From: Thermothelomyces thermophilus ATCC 42464
Taxonomy: Eukaryota; Ascomycota; Sordariomycetes; Sordariales; Chaetomiaceae
Reading direction: 5' to 3'
NCBI RefSeq assembly: GCF_000226095.1
Contig: NC_016477.1
Span: 868,001 to 932,000 of the forward strand
DNA: 64,000 nucleotides
The position numbers were made by a program, and so were the translations under genes. Positions within the stretch are counted from its first letter, which is position 1; every line of letters begins with the position of its first letter. Under the pieces are notes generated by a model. It made no database searches and was not told where the DNA came from. It saw only the letters and a program-made list of their open reading frames with translations. Below are positions 34,544 through 48,250 of the stretch, in pieces.

Positions 34544-37500
34544 ATAGCTACTAACGTCACGGCTGAATAGCTACTTACCTAGCTTGGTTAACTCTATTAG
34601 CAAATCTAGGAGTTAGACTAGAGAGATAAGGCTGCTTAAGCTCGAATCAAGGAACTCGAGAATGGCAAAAAGCACTTATAGAAACTAGTTAACGAGGCTT
34701 ACGCCAAAATCAAGGCACTTGAAGGCGCTAAAGCAAGCTATATTAAGATTAAACTACCTAGTAAATATAGAGGAACTAAGGAGGATCTTGTAGGATTCTT
34801 AACAAACCTCTGATCCTACTTCTGGCTTAATGATAATAAGTTTCCGGACGACAAAGCTAAAGTCCTCTATATAACTACGAGACTAAAGGGCAAGGTACTT
34901 AGATGGTTTAAGCCTATATAGAATGACTATCTTACTAAGGAAGACGAAGACGACCGAGATATATTTATGTAAGTAGTCTTTTGATTTTATAACCGTTTTA
35001 AAGAAGAGCTTTAGAAGGTTTTTAGTAATAAAGACAAGAAGATTTATATGTAAGAAAGACTTACTAATCTCTGATAGACTGAATTAGTAGCCTCCTATAC
35101 TATATAGTTTAGATAGGATATACTTAAGTCTTAGCTTAATAACGAGGTATTAATATAACTATTTTATAACGGCTTAAAGGAAAAGGTTAAAGACAAGCTA
35201 TATAAGTATAATTAGCCTAAGACTTTAGATAAATATATTATATAGGCTATTAGAATCGATGATTAACCCTATATATAAGAGTAGTAGAAACGAGGCCAAA
35301 TAAATAGAACTATAGTTAAGGCTAACAATAAGAAAAAGCGAGCGTACGTTAATACCTTGTATAGGACGTACCCTAGAGCTATAGATATGGATATAGCGTA
35401 GAAGTAAGACTAGGAGAAGACGACTAAGGACAAGTCTAATGTTACTTACTATAACTATAGAAAGAAAGGGCACTATAAGCGAGAATATCAAAGCCCGAAG
35501 AAAGAGTAGAAGATAGTCCCTAGAAAGGAAATTACGGTTATCGACGAAACCACTAAAGATGTCATCGAAGTAGCGGCTATAAGCTACGAAGATAGGGGCA
35601 GTGATATAGATAGTCTTGGATACGATAGTAATAGTAAAGACAAACAAGCACTGTACTTTAAACTAGTCACTATGGACCTAGAGACAGGTCTTGCTAAATA
35701 GGATACGGTAGGAGAGTATGCACCGCTAATTTCGATTTTCCTAGCCTTAAGGTAGTAGGGTTTTATAGTTATATAGAGGTAGGACAGATTGTAGATAACT
35801 AATACCTAAGGAATTGGAAGACCTAGACCTAATGTTCTATTCTTCTAGGAACGAATTGAATAGTACTATAATGAAGTTTTCTAACTTAATATAGAACTAT
35901 ATAAATAGAATAGGCGCTTAACTTGACTTGCCTAGTAGAGCGATAAGATAAGGGACGAGATAAGGGAACTCTAATATGTCGTAGAAACTATTAAAGGAAA
36001 ATAGCCTATAATATATAATAGGCTTAATAGCTATACCAAGTATTTTGACGACTAATGACTTAGTAATGATATATAGAACCTAGAGTACTAGTTTATATAT
36101 ACGAACTATGGAAAAGACAAACGTATATAGGAAAGCTACTAGAAGAAACATTCTTACCTTAGCATTAGGGTACCTATAGTCTATATATAGTAGGAAGGAT
36201 TTAGAAAAGAATTCTAATACCTCCTAGGTAACGCTATACGACTATACCCTCGATACAAGGTATACATATAAGTGCCCTAGTTCTAGTATATAGTATATAA
36301 ATGTCGATATTACTTCTATAACAAATTTAAATATAATTACTAGCTAACCTAATAAGGAAATGAGAATAGAAGCCTCTACCCTATAGAATAGGTCTACGAT
36401 ATGGGAAATAGAGCGGTTAAATTGCTCTAGAAGATCGAAGCCTACGATCTAGAAGGCATTACGATAGTTCTAAGACAAGCCTAGCCTAGGTACTACGGAA
36501 CGGGATAAGACATATAGGACTCGTACTAGAGTAACGACTATCTTTATTACACGGACGAAAAGAAATCGCGAATTCGGGAGCTTTAGATAAAGTTATAGTA
36601 TATATGACGAGAAGTAGAATAGACTTAATAGTAGGAAGCCGTAAGCACTTAATAGCTTATAGAAATGAGCACGATTGACGAAGCCGCTATTAGCTAAATA
36701 ACTAAGGAGGTTAGCACTAACCTAGGAAACGGGTCAAGGCCCTTTAAGGGGCCTAGGAACCATTAACGCCTGTATAGCGGCGAGTAGTAGCGTAGTATAG
36801 GAGGAACTAGTATAAGAGACCACTATATCGAGACCTCTCGGCAGAAACATAGGAAATTGCTACAATCTTTAGACGATAGCGGTAAGACAAGCGATTATAG
36901 ATAATAGCATAATAGAAATAGCATGAAATGCTTGTACTAGTAGATAGTAGAGTAGAGATAAACCTAATTTTGCTAATACTTGTAAATTAGCTATAGATAC
37001 CCTAGAGAATAAAACGGAAGTATAGTATAGTCAAAGGGCTATTTCCGATGTAACAGGTATATAGGGAGACTAAACTAATCGACATTACTATAGTAAGAAA
37101 GACTATAATAGTTATATTTAGTATTATAGATATAGGCAATGATAAAGATATAATATTAGGGTTCCTATAGTATAAAGATTATAACCTAGACATTAGCTAG
37201 AAGAATAGTAGCTACCTATAACCCTAAACAGAGTCGTATTTAACTAGCAAGATAGAGAGCGTATAAGGATCGTAAGCAGACGATGCTTAGGGGAAGGCAT
37301 GTCCTACAGATCTACCGCAAGAGATAAGCAGTAGCAGGCAGACTACTATAGACTCTAGAAGAAGCGGTATAACAATACCAATATTACGATAGGAGGAACA
37401 AACTAAACTACCGATAGCTATTCTCTCTATTGACAAATACGGAGCATTGTAATTAGAGTAGTAGGTTAAGATAGGAGAAATCGCTAGCATCGCTATAGAC

Positions 37501-40480
37501 GGAACTAAGTTTGTATACTATTAGAAAACTAAGAAACGAGACAAGACTAGGGAAGTACTAAAGGTATATAAAGGATACCTAGCATTTGAACCGAAATATC
37601 TAGAAGGATTACTAGAATATAGCCTATAGGATTACGAGATTAAGCTTAAGGAAGGAGTACAATTGAAGTTCTTTAAGATTTACTATACGAGCTAGATATA
37701 GAATAAAGAACTTAAGCAATATTTAGAGGAGAACCTTCGAAGAGGATATATCTACCTATTAATATTACTAGCAGGTTATCTAATCCTATTTATACCTAAG
37801 AAAGATAGAAAGCTATAGTTATATATTAACTATTAGTAACTTAACGAATAGACCGTGAAGAATCGATACCTATTACCGCTAATCTTACGGCTCTAAGATT
37901 AGTTAGTAGGAGCCTAATATTTCATACGTCTTGACTTGCTATCGGCCTATAACTATATACGGATTAAAGAAGGCAACGAGTAAAAAACGGCCTTTAGGAC
38001 ACCCTATAGCTACTATAAGTACCTTGTCATGCCATTTAGACTTATAAACGCGCTAGTAACGTTCTAAGCCCTAATTGATCAAGCGATCCGACCCTTTCTT
38101 GACAAATTTACAGTATGTTATCTTGACGATATACTTATCTTCTCTAAGATAATAGACGAACACCGGAAGCACGTAAAAGTAGTACTAGATATACTATATA
38201 TATATAAACTATTAGTTAATAAGGAAAAGAGCAAATTCCACGTTAGGAAAACGGTATTTCTAGGATACGAGATATCCCTAGGACAAATTTAGATAGAACC
38301 TTTAAAGGTCAAAGCTATTAAAGAGTAGCTATGACTAACGTTAGTAACGGAAATATAAAGCTTTATTAGATTTATAAATTTCTACCGAATGTTTATTAGG
38401 AACTTTAGAGCGATCGTACGACCTTTATACGAACTTACTAAGAAGAGCGCTGAATTCTAAGAAGAAGAGTAATACAAGCAAGCATTTATATAGATCTGTA
38501 ACGCTATTACTAAAGATCTAATACTGGTACTACTAGACCCTAAGAAGCCATTCGAGGTAAAAACGGACGCTTTAGACTACGCTATCGGAGGACAATTAGG
38601 ACAACGAGACGGACAAGGGAAGCTATATCCTATAGCCTTCTTTTTAAAGAAGCTCGATAGACTACGTCTTAATTATCTGATCTATAATAAGGAACTACTT
38701 ATAATTATCGAAGCTTTTAAGGAATAATAACTATACCTTAGTAGTACGATTAAACCGATATAAGTATATATAGATTATAAGAACCTACAATACTTTATAA
38801 CAATAAAGGAGCTTAACAGACGATAAATATAATAGGCAGAATTCCTTATAGAATTCAATTTTAAGATCCACTATAAGAAAGGTAAAGAGAACGTATAAGC
38901 AGATGCTTTAAGCTAACGAACGGATTATACAGAAGGACGAATAGGAATAATACCACCGTTATTCAAGGAACGAACAGACGGAACGCTACATTACAAAACG
39001 CAGATACCCGTAGAAGATAATCTACTTGACTCGTTCCTAGAATATTGTATAATCTTTCGAGAAGAAAGAATTAACGAGGCATAGTATCAAGTAGCACCTA
39101 GACCACTAGTACCTAATAGAGTAGAAGAAAGAGATAGGAAACTCTGGTACTAAGGTAAAGCATATATCTACGATTAGGATCAACAGCTACAGATGATTCG
39201 AGAACTCTACAAGTCGAAACTTAAAGGATGTAAAGGAGTCACGAAGACTATCGTATAAGTCAAGAAACACTACGACTTTCTATAGTTAACGGCACGAGTT
39301 AAGGAAGTCGTACGGAACTACGACATCTATAACCGAAGCAAAACGGTATAATATAAGCTATATAGGCTACTTTAGCTACTGCTAATAGCTAACAAACTAT
39401 AGAGCTTGGTTACAATGGACTTTATTACAAAGCTATTAGAATCTAAGGACATAGCTATAAGAGTGACCTATAATAATATTCTTATTATAGTAAATTGCCC
39501 AATTAAATAGGTATACTTCTTTCCCTATAAGGAGTCCTAGATAGCTAAATAGCTAGTAGACGTAATCTATCGGCAAGTTATATCAATATATGCTTAGCCG
39601 TAAGAATAGATCACTAATAGAGACACCAAGTTCGTATTAAAGTTCTAGCAAGCGTTAATATAACGATTAAGCGTTAATAGCAAGCTATTAATAGCATATT
39701 ACCTGCAGACTAACAGACAAACGGAGTAACTAAACCAAGTTATTAAGTAGTACCTCTACTCTTACGTTAACTATTAGCAAGACGACTAGGTTATACTATT
39801 ACCAATAGCACAACTCGCTTATAATATAATACCAACAGAAACGACTAAAGTCATACCGTTCTTTACAAACTACGGATATAAAGCAGACCTTAGGCAAGGA
39901 CTAGAGGTTATAGTGCCGAGAGCAGTAGTCAAAGCGGAACAAATGTACGTACTATATAGGAAGCTTAAAAAGGAACTCGAGTTTGTCAGGACCAAAATAA
40001 AAAATTACTACAATAAACACAGGCTCAAGGGACCTTACCTAGAGAGGGGAGACAAAGTCTACTTAATTGTACGAAACCCATAAACTAAACGACTAAGTAC
40101 GAAGCTAGACTTTAAAAAGGTTAGACTTTTTGTTATTAAAGAACAAATTTCGACATCTAACTACCGACTATCGTTACTATCATCTATATAACTATAGATA
40201 GATATTTTTTATATTTCGCTTCTCGAACTAGTATCAAAAAACGCTAAGGTTGCTATATATATTAAAGCAAAAGACAAGGAAGAAGAATAAGACGTTAAAG
40301 AAATTCTAGATTTATACATTATTAATAAGGAACTATAGTATCTAGTCAAATAGCTTAATTTTAGACTAGAGAATAACTTATAGGAACTAATTAAGAACTT
40401 AAACTACCCTAAGAAACTAGAACAGTTCTACTAGTAGAACCTTGATCGACTATAGGCACTAGCTTAGACAAAACGGCCAA
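34544..40480 (+). pseudogene. gag-pol: A2 gag-pol remnant
   Basis: The gag start at 34544 is ATA (ATG in A3). The gag zinc knuckle is near 35446-35487, with Cys to Tyr. Next come the long linker, the protease (Asp-Ser-Arg type, near 36930), and RT, whose YLDD box is intact near 38118-38130, unusual among the mutated copies. RNase H, integrase and a chromodomain near 40290-40440 follow. Dense TAG/TAA stops make it non-functional even though the RT catalytic pair is kept. Confidence 0.9.
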
Positions 40481-41051
40481 GTCGGCCTCTAACAAATCTA
40501 GGCCTAAAGAAGACTAGTCAAACGGGACGTTAGCACCCTAGGACCGTATATTACTAATAACGCGTGCCTCGGAATCCTATACCCTCCGTTCTTCCGCTTT
40601 TATTTCCTCTAGAGACTATATACCTTAATGAAACAGCTTAGAACCCCGCTCCTTTAAGAAACGTTTCTAGTGACGAAGACGAGCTAATCGACCAATAGCC
40701 GTCTAAAGTTAAGTCTAAAGAACAAAAAGGGCCTCTTTAGCATCGGCCTCTTCTTATTCTACACGTTTTTATCTAGATATAATCTTCGTTACTATAAAAG
40801 ATTAGTTATAAACATTAAGGCAATAAACTAGGTCACGAACAAGCAGACGCTACGTTAGAACTATTGTAAGAATAACCCTAATATATATACTTGTTATAGC
40901 GAGAAGAGCCTAACGCCATACGACAAGCTAAGTTCCGCTTAAAATACTACGAACATGGTATGACGTCTATGCTAGAAGAATCAATAAAAGAAGCAAGTAT
41001 AGCACGCTATTAGGATTTCAAAGATTAGCGCTTAGAGATACAATCTGCCAT
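40391..41051 (-). pseudogene. A2 antisense Zn2Cys6-like/coiled-coil gene with intron
   Basis: An intact ATG at 41051 opens the frame. The cluster follows the spacing C-X2-C-X6-C-X8-C-X2-C-X6-C about 40 residues in, with several Cys now Tyr. A 49-nt intron (40792-40840; donor GTTCGT, branch AACTAAT, acceptor TATAG) follows directly, and the second exon encodes an acidic coiled coil ending at 40391. Total 661 nt minus 49 is 612, a multiple of three. The spacing is that of fungal Zn(II)2Cys6 DNA-binding domains. The role could be control of the element's own LTR, which is inference. The 3' end overlaps the chromodomain on the other strand. Confidence 0.8.
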
Positions 41052-41141
41052 CTTGTTAGCTACTAGTAGTATGGAAAAAGGGAAAAATTATAAGGTATAT
41101 ATAGAAAAGGATATTAGCGCTATTTGAAATAACCTAAAGAG

Positions 41142-41177
41142 GGCTTTTAGGTTAAAAGCCTTAGAGGGAGGGCATTA
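41142..41177 (+). promoter_or_regulatory. A2 hairpin and polypurine tract
   Basis: GGCTTTTA-GGT-TAAAAGCC: the same hairpin as in A1, A3 and A4, but both CG pairs of the stem have become TA, so pairing is kept. The purine tract GGAGGGCAT follows and abuts the LTR. Confidence 0.75.
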
Positions 41178-41605
41178 TATTACGGGAATATATATATAGA
41201 TACTGCCTAAGCTACTAGTATAAACGGGCTAATCAAGCCAAAGGAATGATAGACTAATTAGGACAGGATCATACTTAGTAAGAAATGATCCTAGCAGAGG
41301 ATTACTAGCTCATGACATAAGCTAGGTAAGCTAGTATAGAGGATTACCACGACTGCTAGTAATCCTAGGATTATATATATATATAGATAGTCACTCGTTA
41401 CAGTAGACTCTAGGAGTTTACTAGTGATAGTAACCTATAATCATACTACTTATACCAAGTATCGTTGACTACTATAAGAGATAACTCTAGTGTTGTTATA
41501 AACCCTTTGGCTTTACCGAATCCCTTAGACGACCTGCGTACTTGTCCCGCTTCACCTACCTTTGTCTAAACCCTTTTAGAAGAAGTCTGAGTTAGGTTTG
41601 TCATA
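41178..41605 (+). repeat. A2 3' LTR
   Basis: 428 bp, same U3 version as A1. Ends GGTTTGTCATA and is followed by the target duplicate TATAA. Confidence 0.93.
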
Positions 41606-41610
41606 TATAA

Positions 41611-44600
41611 TAAGGCTATCTTACTCTAACCTAAACTTTATCTTTTTAGTAGCTTCCCCTAGGCGCTGTTTCCGCTAGTTAGGGTTACTGTCGGGTACCG
41701 AACTATCGCTAACGGCCGTATTTATAGGGTGAACTTTTCTAGCCGTGGACTTTCGTATAGTAAATGTCTATACCTCCTATAACCCTTTTCTAACCTCTGA
41801 TATAAGCTTCCTAAGCGTTTTCCGTCTATCTAGACATCTAGGCTCGTCCGTTTCGCCCTCCGTTTCCTAATGTCTCCGTTTTGAAGTGTCTTATTTAGCA
41901 AGACAAAATGTCGAAACTTTAGTAAGCATGTCGATAAGAAATAGGCAAGAAATCCTTAGCATTATATTAAAAATGGCTTTACTAGCCTAATTATTAAGGA
42001 ATCTAAGTGGAATTTTATCGTCCTAAACATCGGCGAACGTAAGGGTAGTGGTATTCATCGCGACTAAACGCTAGAGTTCGTCCCTTATAAGTCAATGTTT
42101 TCTTTTGAATGTCATTTTAGCTATAACGTCTAAGATAACCGACGCTTTAATTAATTTGTTCTTAGTAATAATGTTTGCTATAACTAGACGGCCAGCTTTA
42201 TAGCTAAACGTTAGGCTTATATTATAGATAAATGGTATACCTAGTAAGATTTGGTAATTACCAGTATCTCTATCTAAAACGAAGAAATGCTTATAGATTA
42301 AGATAGCCCCTAAGATAATTATACTAACCGTTTCCCTAGTAAACGGCCTACTATTATAAAGACCCTAGAAAATTACTATTATTATCTATATAGGGAGATA
42401 GTATTTCTATATTAGGCTAAGGGTAATTATATTATACTTAGATCTAGTGTCGATTAGAGTAAGCACTTTCTTACTCCTTAGATCCTCAAAGTTATAGTAG
42501 AGCGTTAGTAATACATATATCTATATAAGTATACCTATCTAGATCTTCTAGCTGGTAAAGAGCGTATAGATTAGAGCCTAGAAGGATGTTTCGATCTCTT
42601 ACAAGTCTAGCTAGTCTCGCCGTCTAATAAGATAGTTACTCTAGAAACTATCCGTTATAACGGCCTACTAGCTATTACTAGTAACCCCTAGAAATGCCGG
42701 GACTATAATTATAAACTCTTCCCCCTTAACGCTACTCCGTCTACCTAGACGGCTAAGATATATCTTAACCTCTTATAGCGCTCTCCCTCTTACTTATAAA
42801 GCCGGCTTATTAAGGAAGGGAATAGCTAAGCCCTTATACTCGATTACCTCCTAAGGGCTTTTATAATCCTACTTAAGGAATACAATTAGCGTGTTCTTAA
42901 ACGCCGGGAAGATCCCTAAGACCTTGTTAATAGTAAGTGTCTTCGCTTAAAGAGCCTTATTAACTAGAGAGAGTACGTTATAGGCTATATTCTCCTTAGT
43001 CGATTTCTTTAATTCCCTAAAGTAAACGGTTTATTTCTATCCAGCTAGGGGGAGAGCTCCCTTACTAGCTAGATCGGCAGCCCTCTTAGTAGTAACTATA
43101 ACCCCTTAGCTTATAACTAGAGGGTTAGTTCCTCCTACTTCTATATTCCCTTTCGGTAATCGAATAGTCTTTACTTTATCGGTCCCCTCTTACTAGATAA
43201 GATCTTATATTAGCTCGTCTTCCGTTTCTATAAAATAGCGTTTTATAGGGGTAGTACTCTATACTATAGTCACCATATCACTATCCCTATTAGAAACATC
43301 TTTACTATTAAGCTCTGACTCGATAGCATTAAAAGCTTGTATCGCTATCTAGTCAGACTATGACACGTCTGCTGGTAAGCCCTCATAGTCGGTAGCAAAA
43401 ACGGGGTTATCTATCCGAGACGCCGTCTGTTTTACCTATTAGATAAGGGTACGTCTACCTTGCTTACGATCTATCTAGAAATTGATCTCTCTAGCCTTAA
43501 TATAGTTATAGATTGACTCTAGGGAAACTCTCTTAGTATTGGTAAGGTAATTAAGGGAGGTTATAACTACTTCTAGTAGGCGTAAACCTTTAGTATACTA
43601 AAGGAAGGCCTTATTAGTAATGAGGTTTAGGTCTAGATGGTACTCCTAACTATACTCCTTTTAATAGCTCTCTATAAACCATTAGTATAGCTCTTAACTA
43701 GGAAGATCTAGCTAAAGAGAGGTATAAGTATAAATAATATATTGCTAAGTCCCTTAATTAGCTATAGTAGCTATATCCTCGTTAAGGATTTTGACTTACT
43801 AGCTTTCTAGAAGACTAGGATCTCTCTTACCTAAGATCTACTTAAAACTAAGCCGATAGACGAGACCATTATAGATATCTTCTGCTAGGACTAGATATCT
43901 ATAGGTAAAGTATGTCCGGTTACTATAGTAGTAGTAGCTATAAGGCGTAGCCGAGGTCGAACTCGGCCGGAACCCGCTGCTCTTTTTCTTCCGCTAAGAC
44001 TCTTAAGTAGCCGATAGATAGGTCCGGATCTTCTTAATCTCGTTATTGCTTAGGTCGTCTATCTAGTTACAGGAACGCCTACCTCTATCTAAGGATCTAT
44101 AGCTAACTTTGCCCTTGTTAATCCGAAGCTTATATAAGGCATCCATAAGCCTATTAACGATCTTATTAAGGGCAGTATCTCTCTAGGTAGATGAACCTAA
44201 AGGACTTTCCTATATTTAGGGAGCTAAAGAACTCTTCTTAATAGTCTAGCTTACCTATAGTTTAACTTCTCCTCCTTTCGGATCTAACTTATAGTATACT
44301 AACCTAGCATTAACTCCCTTATATAGATACTCCTATATAAAGTTATAGAAGTCCTCCTACTCTATATTATTAACCTACAAATCACCCTTCTTATAGACCT
44401 AAAGACTAGTCCAGAGAATAAGGAGAAATCTGTCCTATACCTTCCAGATAGCTAATAACTAATAGACCGCTTTCTTCTTCTTTAGCACTTAGGTAAGCAA
44501 GACGTTAACGTACTCTAGGTAGTCATAGATAGACTTAGCCGAATCCGTATACTAGGAATCTAGAAGACGCTTTAGCTCTTAAATAGAGGTTTCCTAGTAA

Positions 44601-45684
44601 GAGTCGTTACACTTCTAGCATTCCTTAATAGTAGCTTCGAAAGTAGCCTAGTCCTTCTTCTTTAATTCCGGCTATTAGTCTAGGATTTCCTGGAGGTTAT
44701 CTATATACTACTACTCGAAGTAAGAGATCTTATCACTATTATCTCTACTAAAGATCTTATAAGCTTTTTCGAAACGCTTGAGGTATTTAGTAACGTCATA
44801 ACTAGAGAAGAGACTAGGTAATCCCTTATCTATTGGCAAAGGGAATATAACCCGAATAACTTTGGTAAGCTTGTCTACTATAATGTCTACTTAAGTGTAA
44901 CGTTTGATTTCCGAGTCTAAAGTAAGGTTTCTAAACTCTAGCAATTAAGATAATTCTAATAGCGTCCTTCCTAACGAGGTTTTAGTATACCTAGATATAA
45001 GAGGCGTTAAGAGTAGCGATTCTAATTAAGGTATTTACTAAACTAACAAGAAGAGTAGTACCTAAGGTTATTATCCTTAATTATACCTTCCTATTTAGGT
45101 AACTTCCTTAAAGACAACTCTTCTATCTAAATAGCTAATCTAGGAAGCCTTCTTTCTTTCCTTTAAGTCTTCCTATAACTAGTAAGATTAAATATAAACT
45201 TAGTCTACTACTTTTACTCCTTTAGAGTATACCTAGTAAAGCTATTCCTAAACCTTCTAATAGGGGGTACCTTATAATAATAGTACTCTAACCCCTAAAG
45301 TTAGAACTCCTAAAACAATAAGATAAACCTATACTAGACCGTTAAAGAGTAGCGGTATATAGATAGATACACCCTTGCTAGCAAGCGCTGGTACTAAGGT
45401 AACTAAGGCTAGGATAGCTATAAGGCTTTCCTCTAGTATCCATATAACTCTAAAATCTCGTTTCCGAATCCCGAATAGTTCTAGCGTCGCTAATCTATAT
45501 TTCGGAGTTTCTATCCCTCTAGATAGATGTCAAGCTCCTTTAAACTTATTATCTTATAATTCCTGCTATCTTTACTAGCGGTATTATTACGTTAGGGTAA
45601 GAGTGGTTCCCTAGCCTACCGCTAGATATACCAATCTCTTAGCACCTATATTTGCTCTTCTCGGTTTCCTAACAGTTTTGCCAT
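41611..45684 (-). pseudogene. gag: B3 gag and protease region
   Basis: The gag start ATG is at 45684 (MAKLLGN). A hydrophobic N-terminal part, the helical capsid-like part (about 44950-44300), the zinc knuckle near 43900-43950 with Cys/His to Tyr, and the protease region (about 42470-42420) follow. All match B2 15579-19660. Mutation is a little lighter than in B2, which helped to fix the start. The frame seems to shift once near the N-terminus in both copies. Confidence 0.75.
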
Positions 45685-45808
45685 ATACGCCTCCGCGCGT
45701 ATGTCCTCGCTCCTCTATCGTAAACGTTACTATCCTACTATACTCGAAGTCCGGTAATCTAGTTTAGACTTAAAGCTAAGCTCTTCCCCGATTAAGCCCC
45801 TAAAAATA

Positions 45809-46258
45809 TAAGCTAGTGCTAACCCTCTAGGGCACTACTTAGCACCTCTAGAACCAAACCTCTATCTGGTCAGATAGGGAGGAGCTTCGGCTCAAAATAT
45901 CTAGGGCGTCCGAGTATTCGTGGTCATAGTAGGCAAGTCTGACCATCTGGACGGCAACGACGATAGGGGCGAAGCTAGCGATAGTAATGTCCCTCTAGAC
46001 AGACATAGAAGAGTCTATTTACATGGAAAAAGATACTCTAACTCACAAAAGAAAGAAGAACTACATCCTACTACTCTAATCTATTAGAGTGAAACGAGTG
46101 TCGAAAGCTATCTGTTATCCTTGTCTATCTATCTAGTGCCCCTAGATAGGTAACCCCTATTTATGCCTATTATATATAGCAAAGCTCTATAGAACTAGAA
46201 AAACAAAACTGCACCGTGTGTCCCTCTGGTTATATTAAGAACCTCTAGCCTTAGTCTA
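45809..46258 (-). repeat. B3 5' LTR (450 bp)
   Basis: Reverse complement of the B1 LTR and closely alike to 19699-20148. It borders B2 sequence at 46259. Confidence 0.9.
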
Positions 46259-46648
46259 ATAGCTAAACGGCTTAATACGTTACTTATATCTATAGGAAGC
46301 TTTCTATCTAACTAAGAGAAGGAACTCTTTATATAGGTCCTATAGAACTAAGAGGCTACTCTAGTATAGAATTTTACTAAATATAGATAGATTTACCCTA
46401 ATATTATTCCCCCTTAGGTTATCTAGACTATCTCTTATATAATATGGTAATTAAAGAGTATCCCTATTCCAAAGCTATTAATACCAAAGGTTATTAATCT
46501 CCTAAAGTAGCGGATTTAGCGTAGGATCATTAAACCTAGCTATAAGAGTTACTATAATAACTAGTTTCTAATCCTTAAGAAGAACAGTAATCTCTAGCTA
46601 ATTAATAACGCCTAGAAAGCTAATACTATAACTATATAGGACGTATTT
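46259..46648 (+). pseudogene. pol: B2 RT fragment between B3 and C2
   Basis: Continues B2 from 19698 in the RT region. It matches B1 5975-6250 and ends at GGACGTATT, where C2 begins. About 390 bp. Confidence 0.85.
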
Positions 46649-46977
46649 TGTTATAGGCCTAGGCTACACCCGGGCTAGACAATGCCCGGGCTTTACCCGG
46701 GCACTAAAATAGACCTACCCCGCCCTACTCCTGTACGCCCTACAGGTCCATAGAGCGTTCGTTACTCGTTTGTAACTCGTCCGGTAGACACGCGGCTAAG
46801 GCCCGGTTAGCGCCCGACCTAGAGCCTAACCGGGCCCTACCTAGATCATATATACACACATTGATTAAAGGGCACTCCTCTATACAACTCTTATATTTTT
46901 CCTCTTTTTCCTCCCTAAGGTAGTCGAATAGAATATTATACGCTTATCTACAGTTGCTATAAGGCTAGCACATTACA
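46649..46977 (+). repeat. C2 5' LTR (329 bp)
   Basis: TGTTATAGGCC to CATTACA. Contains a GC-rich half with GCCCGGGC-type repeats (46685-46715) and an AT-rich half. Matches both C1 LTRs in reverse complement. Confidence 0.9.
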
Positions 46978-47046
46978 TTTTAACTACCTTCTGACCGGTA
47001 GCAACTCCCTAAGGGAGTTATTAATAACATAGTCATAATAGATTCG

Positions 47047-48250
47047 ATAGTATATAGGCCCTTAGGCTTAGCGGAATTATAGGAGCTTGTCTGCTCCCTT
47101 TAAGTAGTAGTAGAACAGTAGAACACGACGATTGACACTCTCCGAGCATCCTAAACCTAACCTGTCCTAACCCTTAAGTCGGCTAGGGTGCCCCTTAAAG
47201 CTTAGTAGCTATAGCGGAAGCGTCTCCTAACTAGACAACCTTTTGATAGCAAAAAGGAATTCTTTATAGTATAGAAGAGTATAATAGAATATGTCCTTAT
47301 AGCTAATAGAGATTTTATTAGCTCTAATTATAACTAATAGGTCTTTATCTAAGGAAACCTTACACGCTAGGTACAGACTTAGGTTATAGCCTACTATAAA
47401 TCTATAGGCCTAAAAGTTAGGTATAACCTGACTAAGTTCCTCTAATATCTTAAGAGCATCTTCTCTGACCCCTATAAAAAGATAATAGCCCTATTAGAAC
47501 TAGAATTCTTTCGATAGAGAGATAATAAACCGTTTACTACCTTTATTGTTTAGTTTAAGGCTAAGCTATCAAAGGCAGGCAGTCTCCTTTAGAGTAATAA
47601 GCTATACCTAATCAAATTATAATAATACCTCTCTCTGAAACTTAAATATATAGCGGTTAGATAAGGAATTCCCTGGGATAATTATATAATAGCGGTCAAG
47701 AAATACCGTAAGATTACTATAGATCTCGAGGCTCTTTGGCTTGGTAATAAGTATTAGTAGATATAGGGGCGGCAGGTGGTACCTAAACCGTAGGGAGAGA
47801 AGGATATAGAAGGAGATATACTAATGACCGGAATTAACTTATTATATACTAACCTATAGAGGAAGAGACCTAATAAGGATAGGGTAGGAAAACGTAGGGG
47901 TAATACCCTATAGGTAAAATAGGTTAGTCCGGAAGTATATATAGCCTAATAGGTAGCCAGAGTATATATCTAGTATAGGTAGAAGGGTTACTTCATTACT
48001 AAGTGTCACTTCGCCCTTACTTTAAGGCCGGTATAATAGAACTAGCTAAGAACCGATATTAATGCCTTAGAGACTAAGGATTAGAAGGAAGACGATAACC
48101 TATCTAATAAAGAAGACGGTAAGCAGGGAAAAGAGTAGCCCCTAAGCAAAGTCTCGTAAGGGGGCTAGAAGACTATAATTACCTAGAAGACGAGTTTATA
48201 GAGATTAGCAAAAGAATAGATGGACCTCCTTTTCTTATTCTAATCTTCCT
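47047..48250 (+). pseudogene. gag: C2 gag
   Basis: The start codon at 47047 is ATA (ATG in C1). The order is coiled coil, capsid-like helices, and a zinc knuckle near 47964-48005 with two Cys to Tyr and the last Cys kept. The frame overlaps the protease frame at the 3' end. Heavier RIP than C1 gag. Confidence 0.78.

Larger units (their letters stand above)
34050..41605 (+). mobile_element. Ty3/gypsy chromovirus A2, complete (7556 bp)
   Basis: Two LTRs of 428 bp (34050-34477 and 41178-41605) flank a full internal region. The 5-bp target duplication TATAA is at 34045-34049 and 41606-41610. Removing A2 with one copy of TATAA gives sequence continuous with B2 19640-19680 in reverse complement, which proves insertion into B3. 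Confidence 0.95.
19699..46258 (-). mobile_element. Ty3/gypsy element B3, complete, containing nested C1 and A2
   Basis: LTRs at 45809-46258 (5') and 19699-20148 (3') are both in reverse orientation. Internal sequence runs 45808-41611, then 34044-28563, then 21491-20149, interrupted by A2 and C1. Without the guests it is about 11.9 kb. Flanks read ATAG at 19695-19698 and ATAG at 46259-46262, a 4-bp (or degraded 5-bp) target duplication. Joining the flanks gives uninterrupted B-family sequence, which shows that B3 landed inside B2. Confidence 0.9.

Noticed and set aside
35225-35647. 140-codon minus-strand frame
   Set aside because: Opposite-strand shadow of A2 gag; Tyr/Ile/Leu-rich only because of TA-rich DNA.
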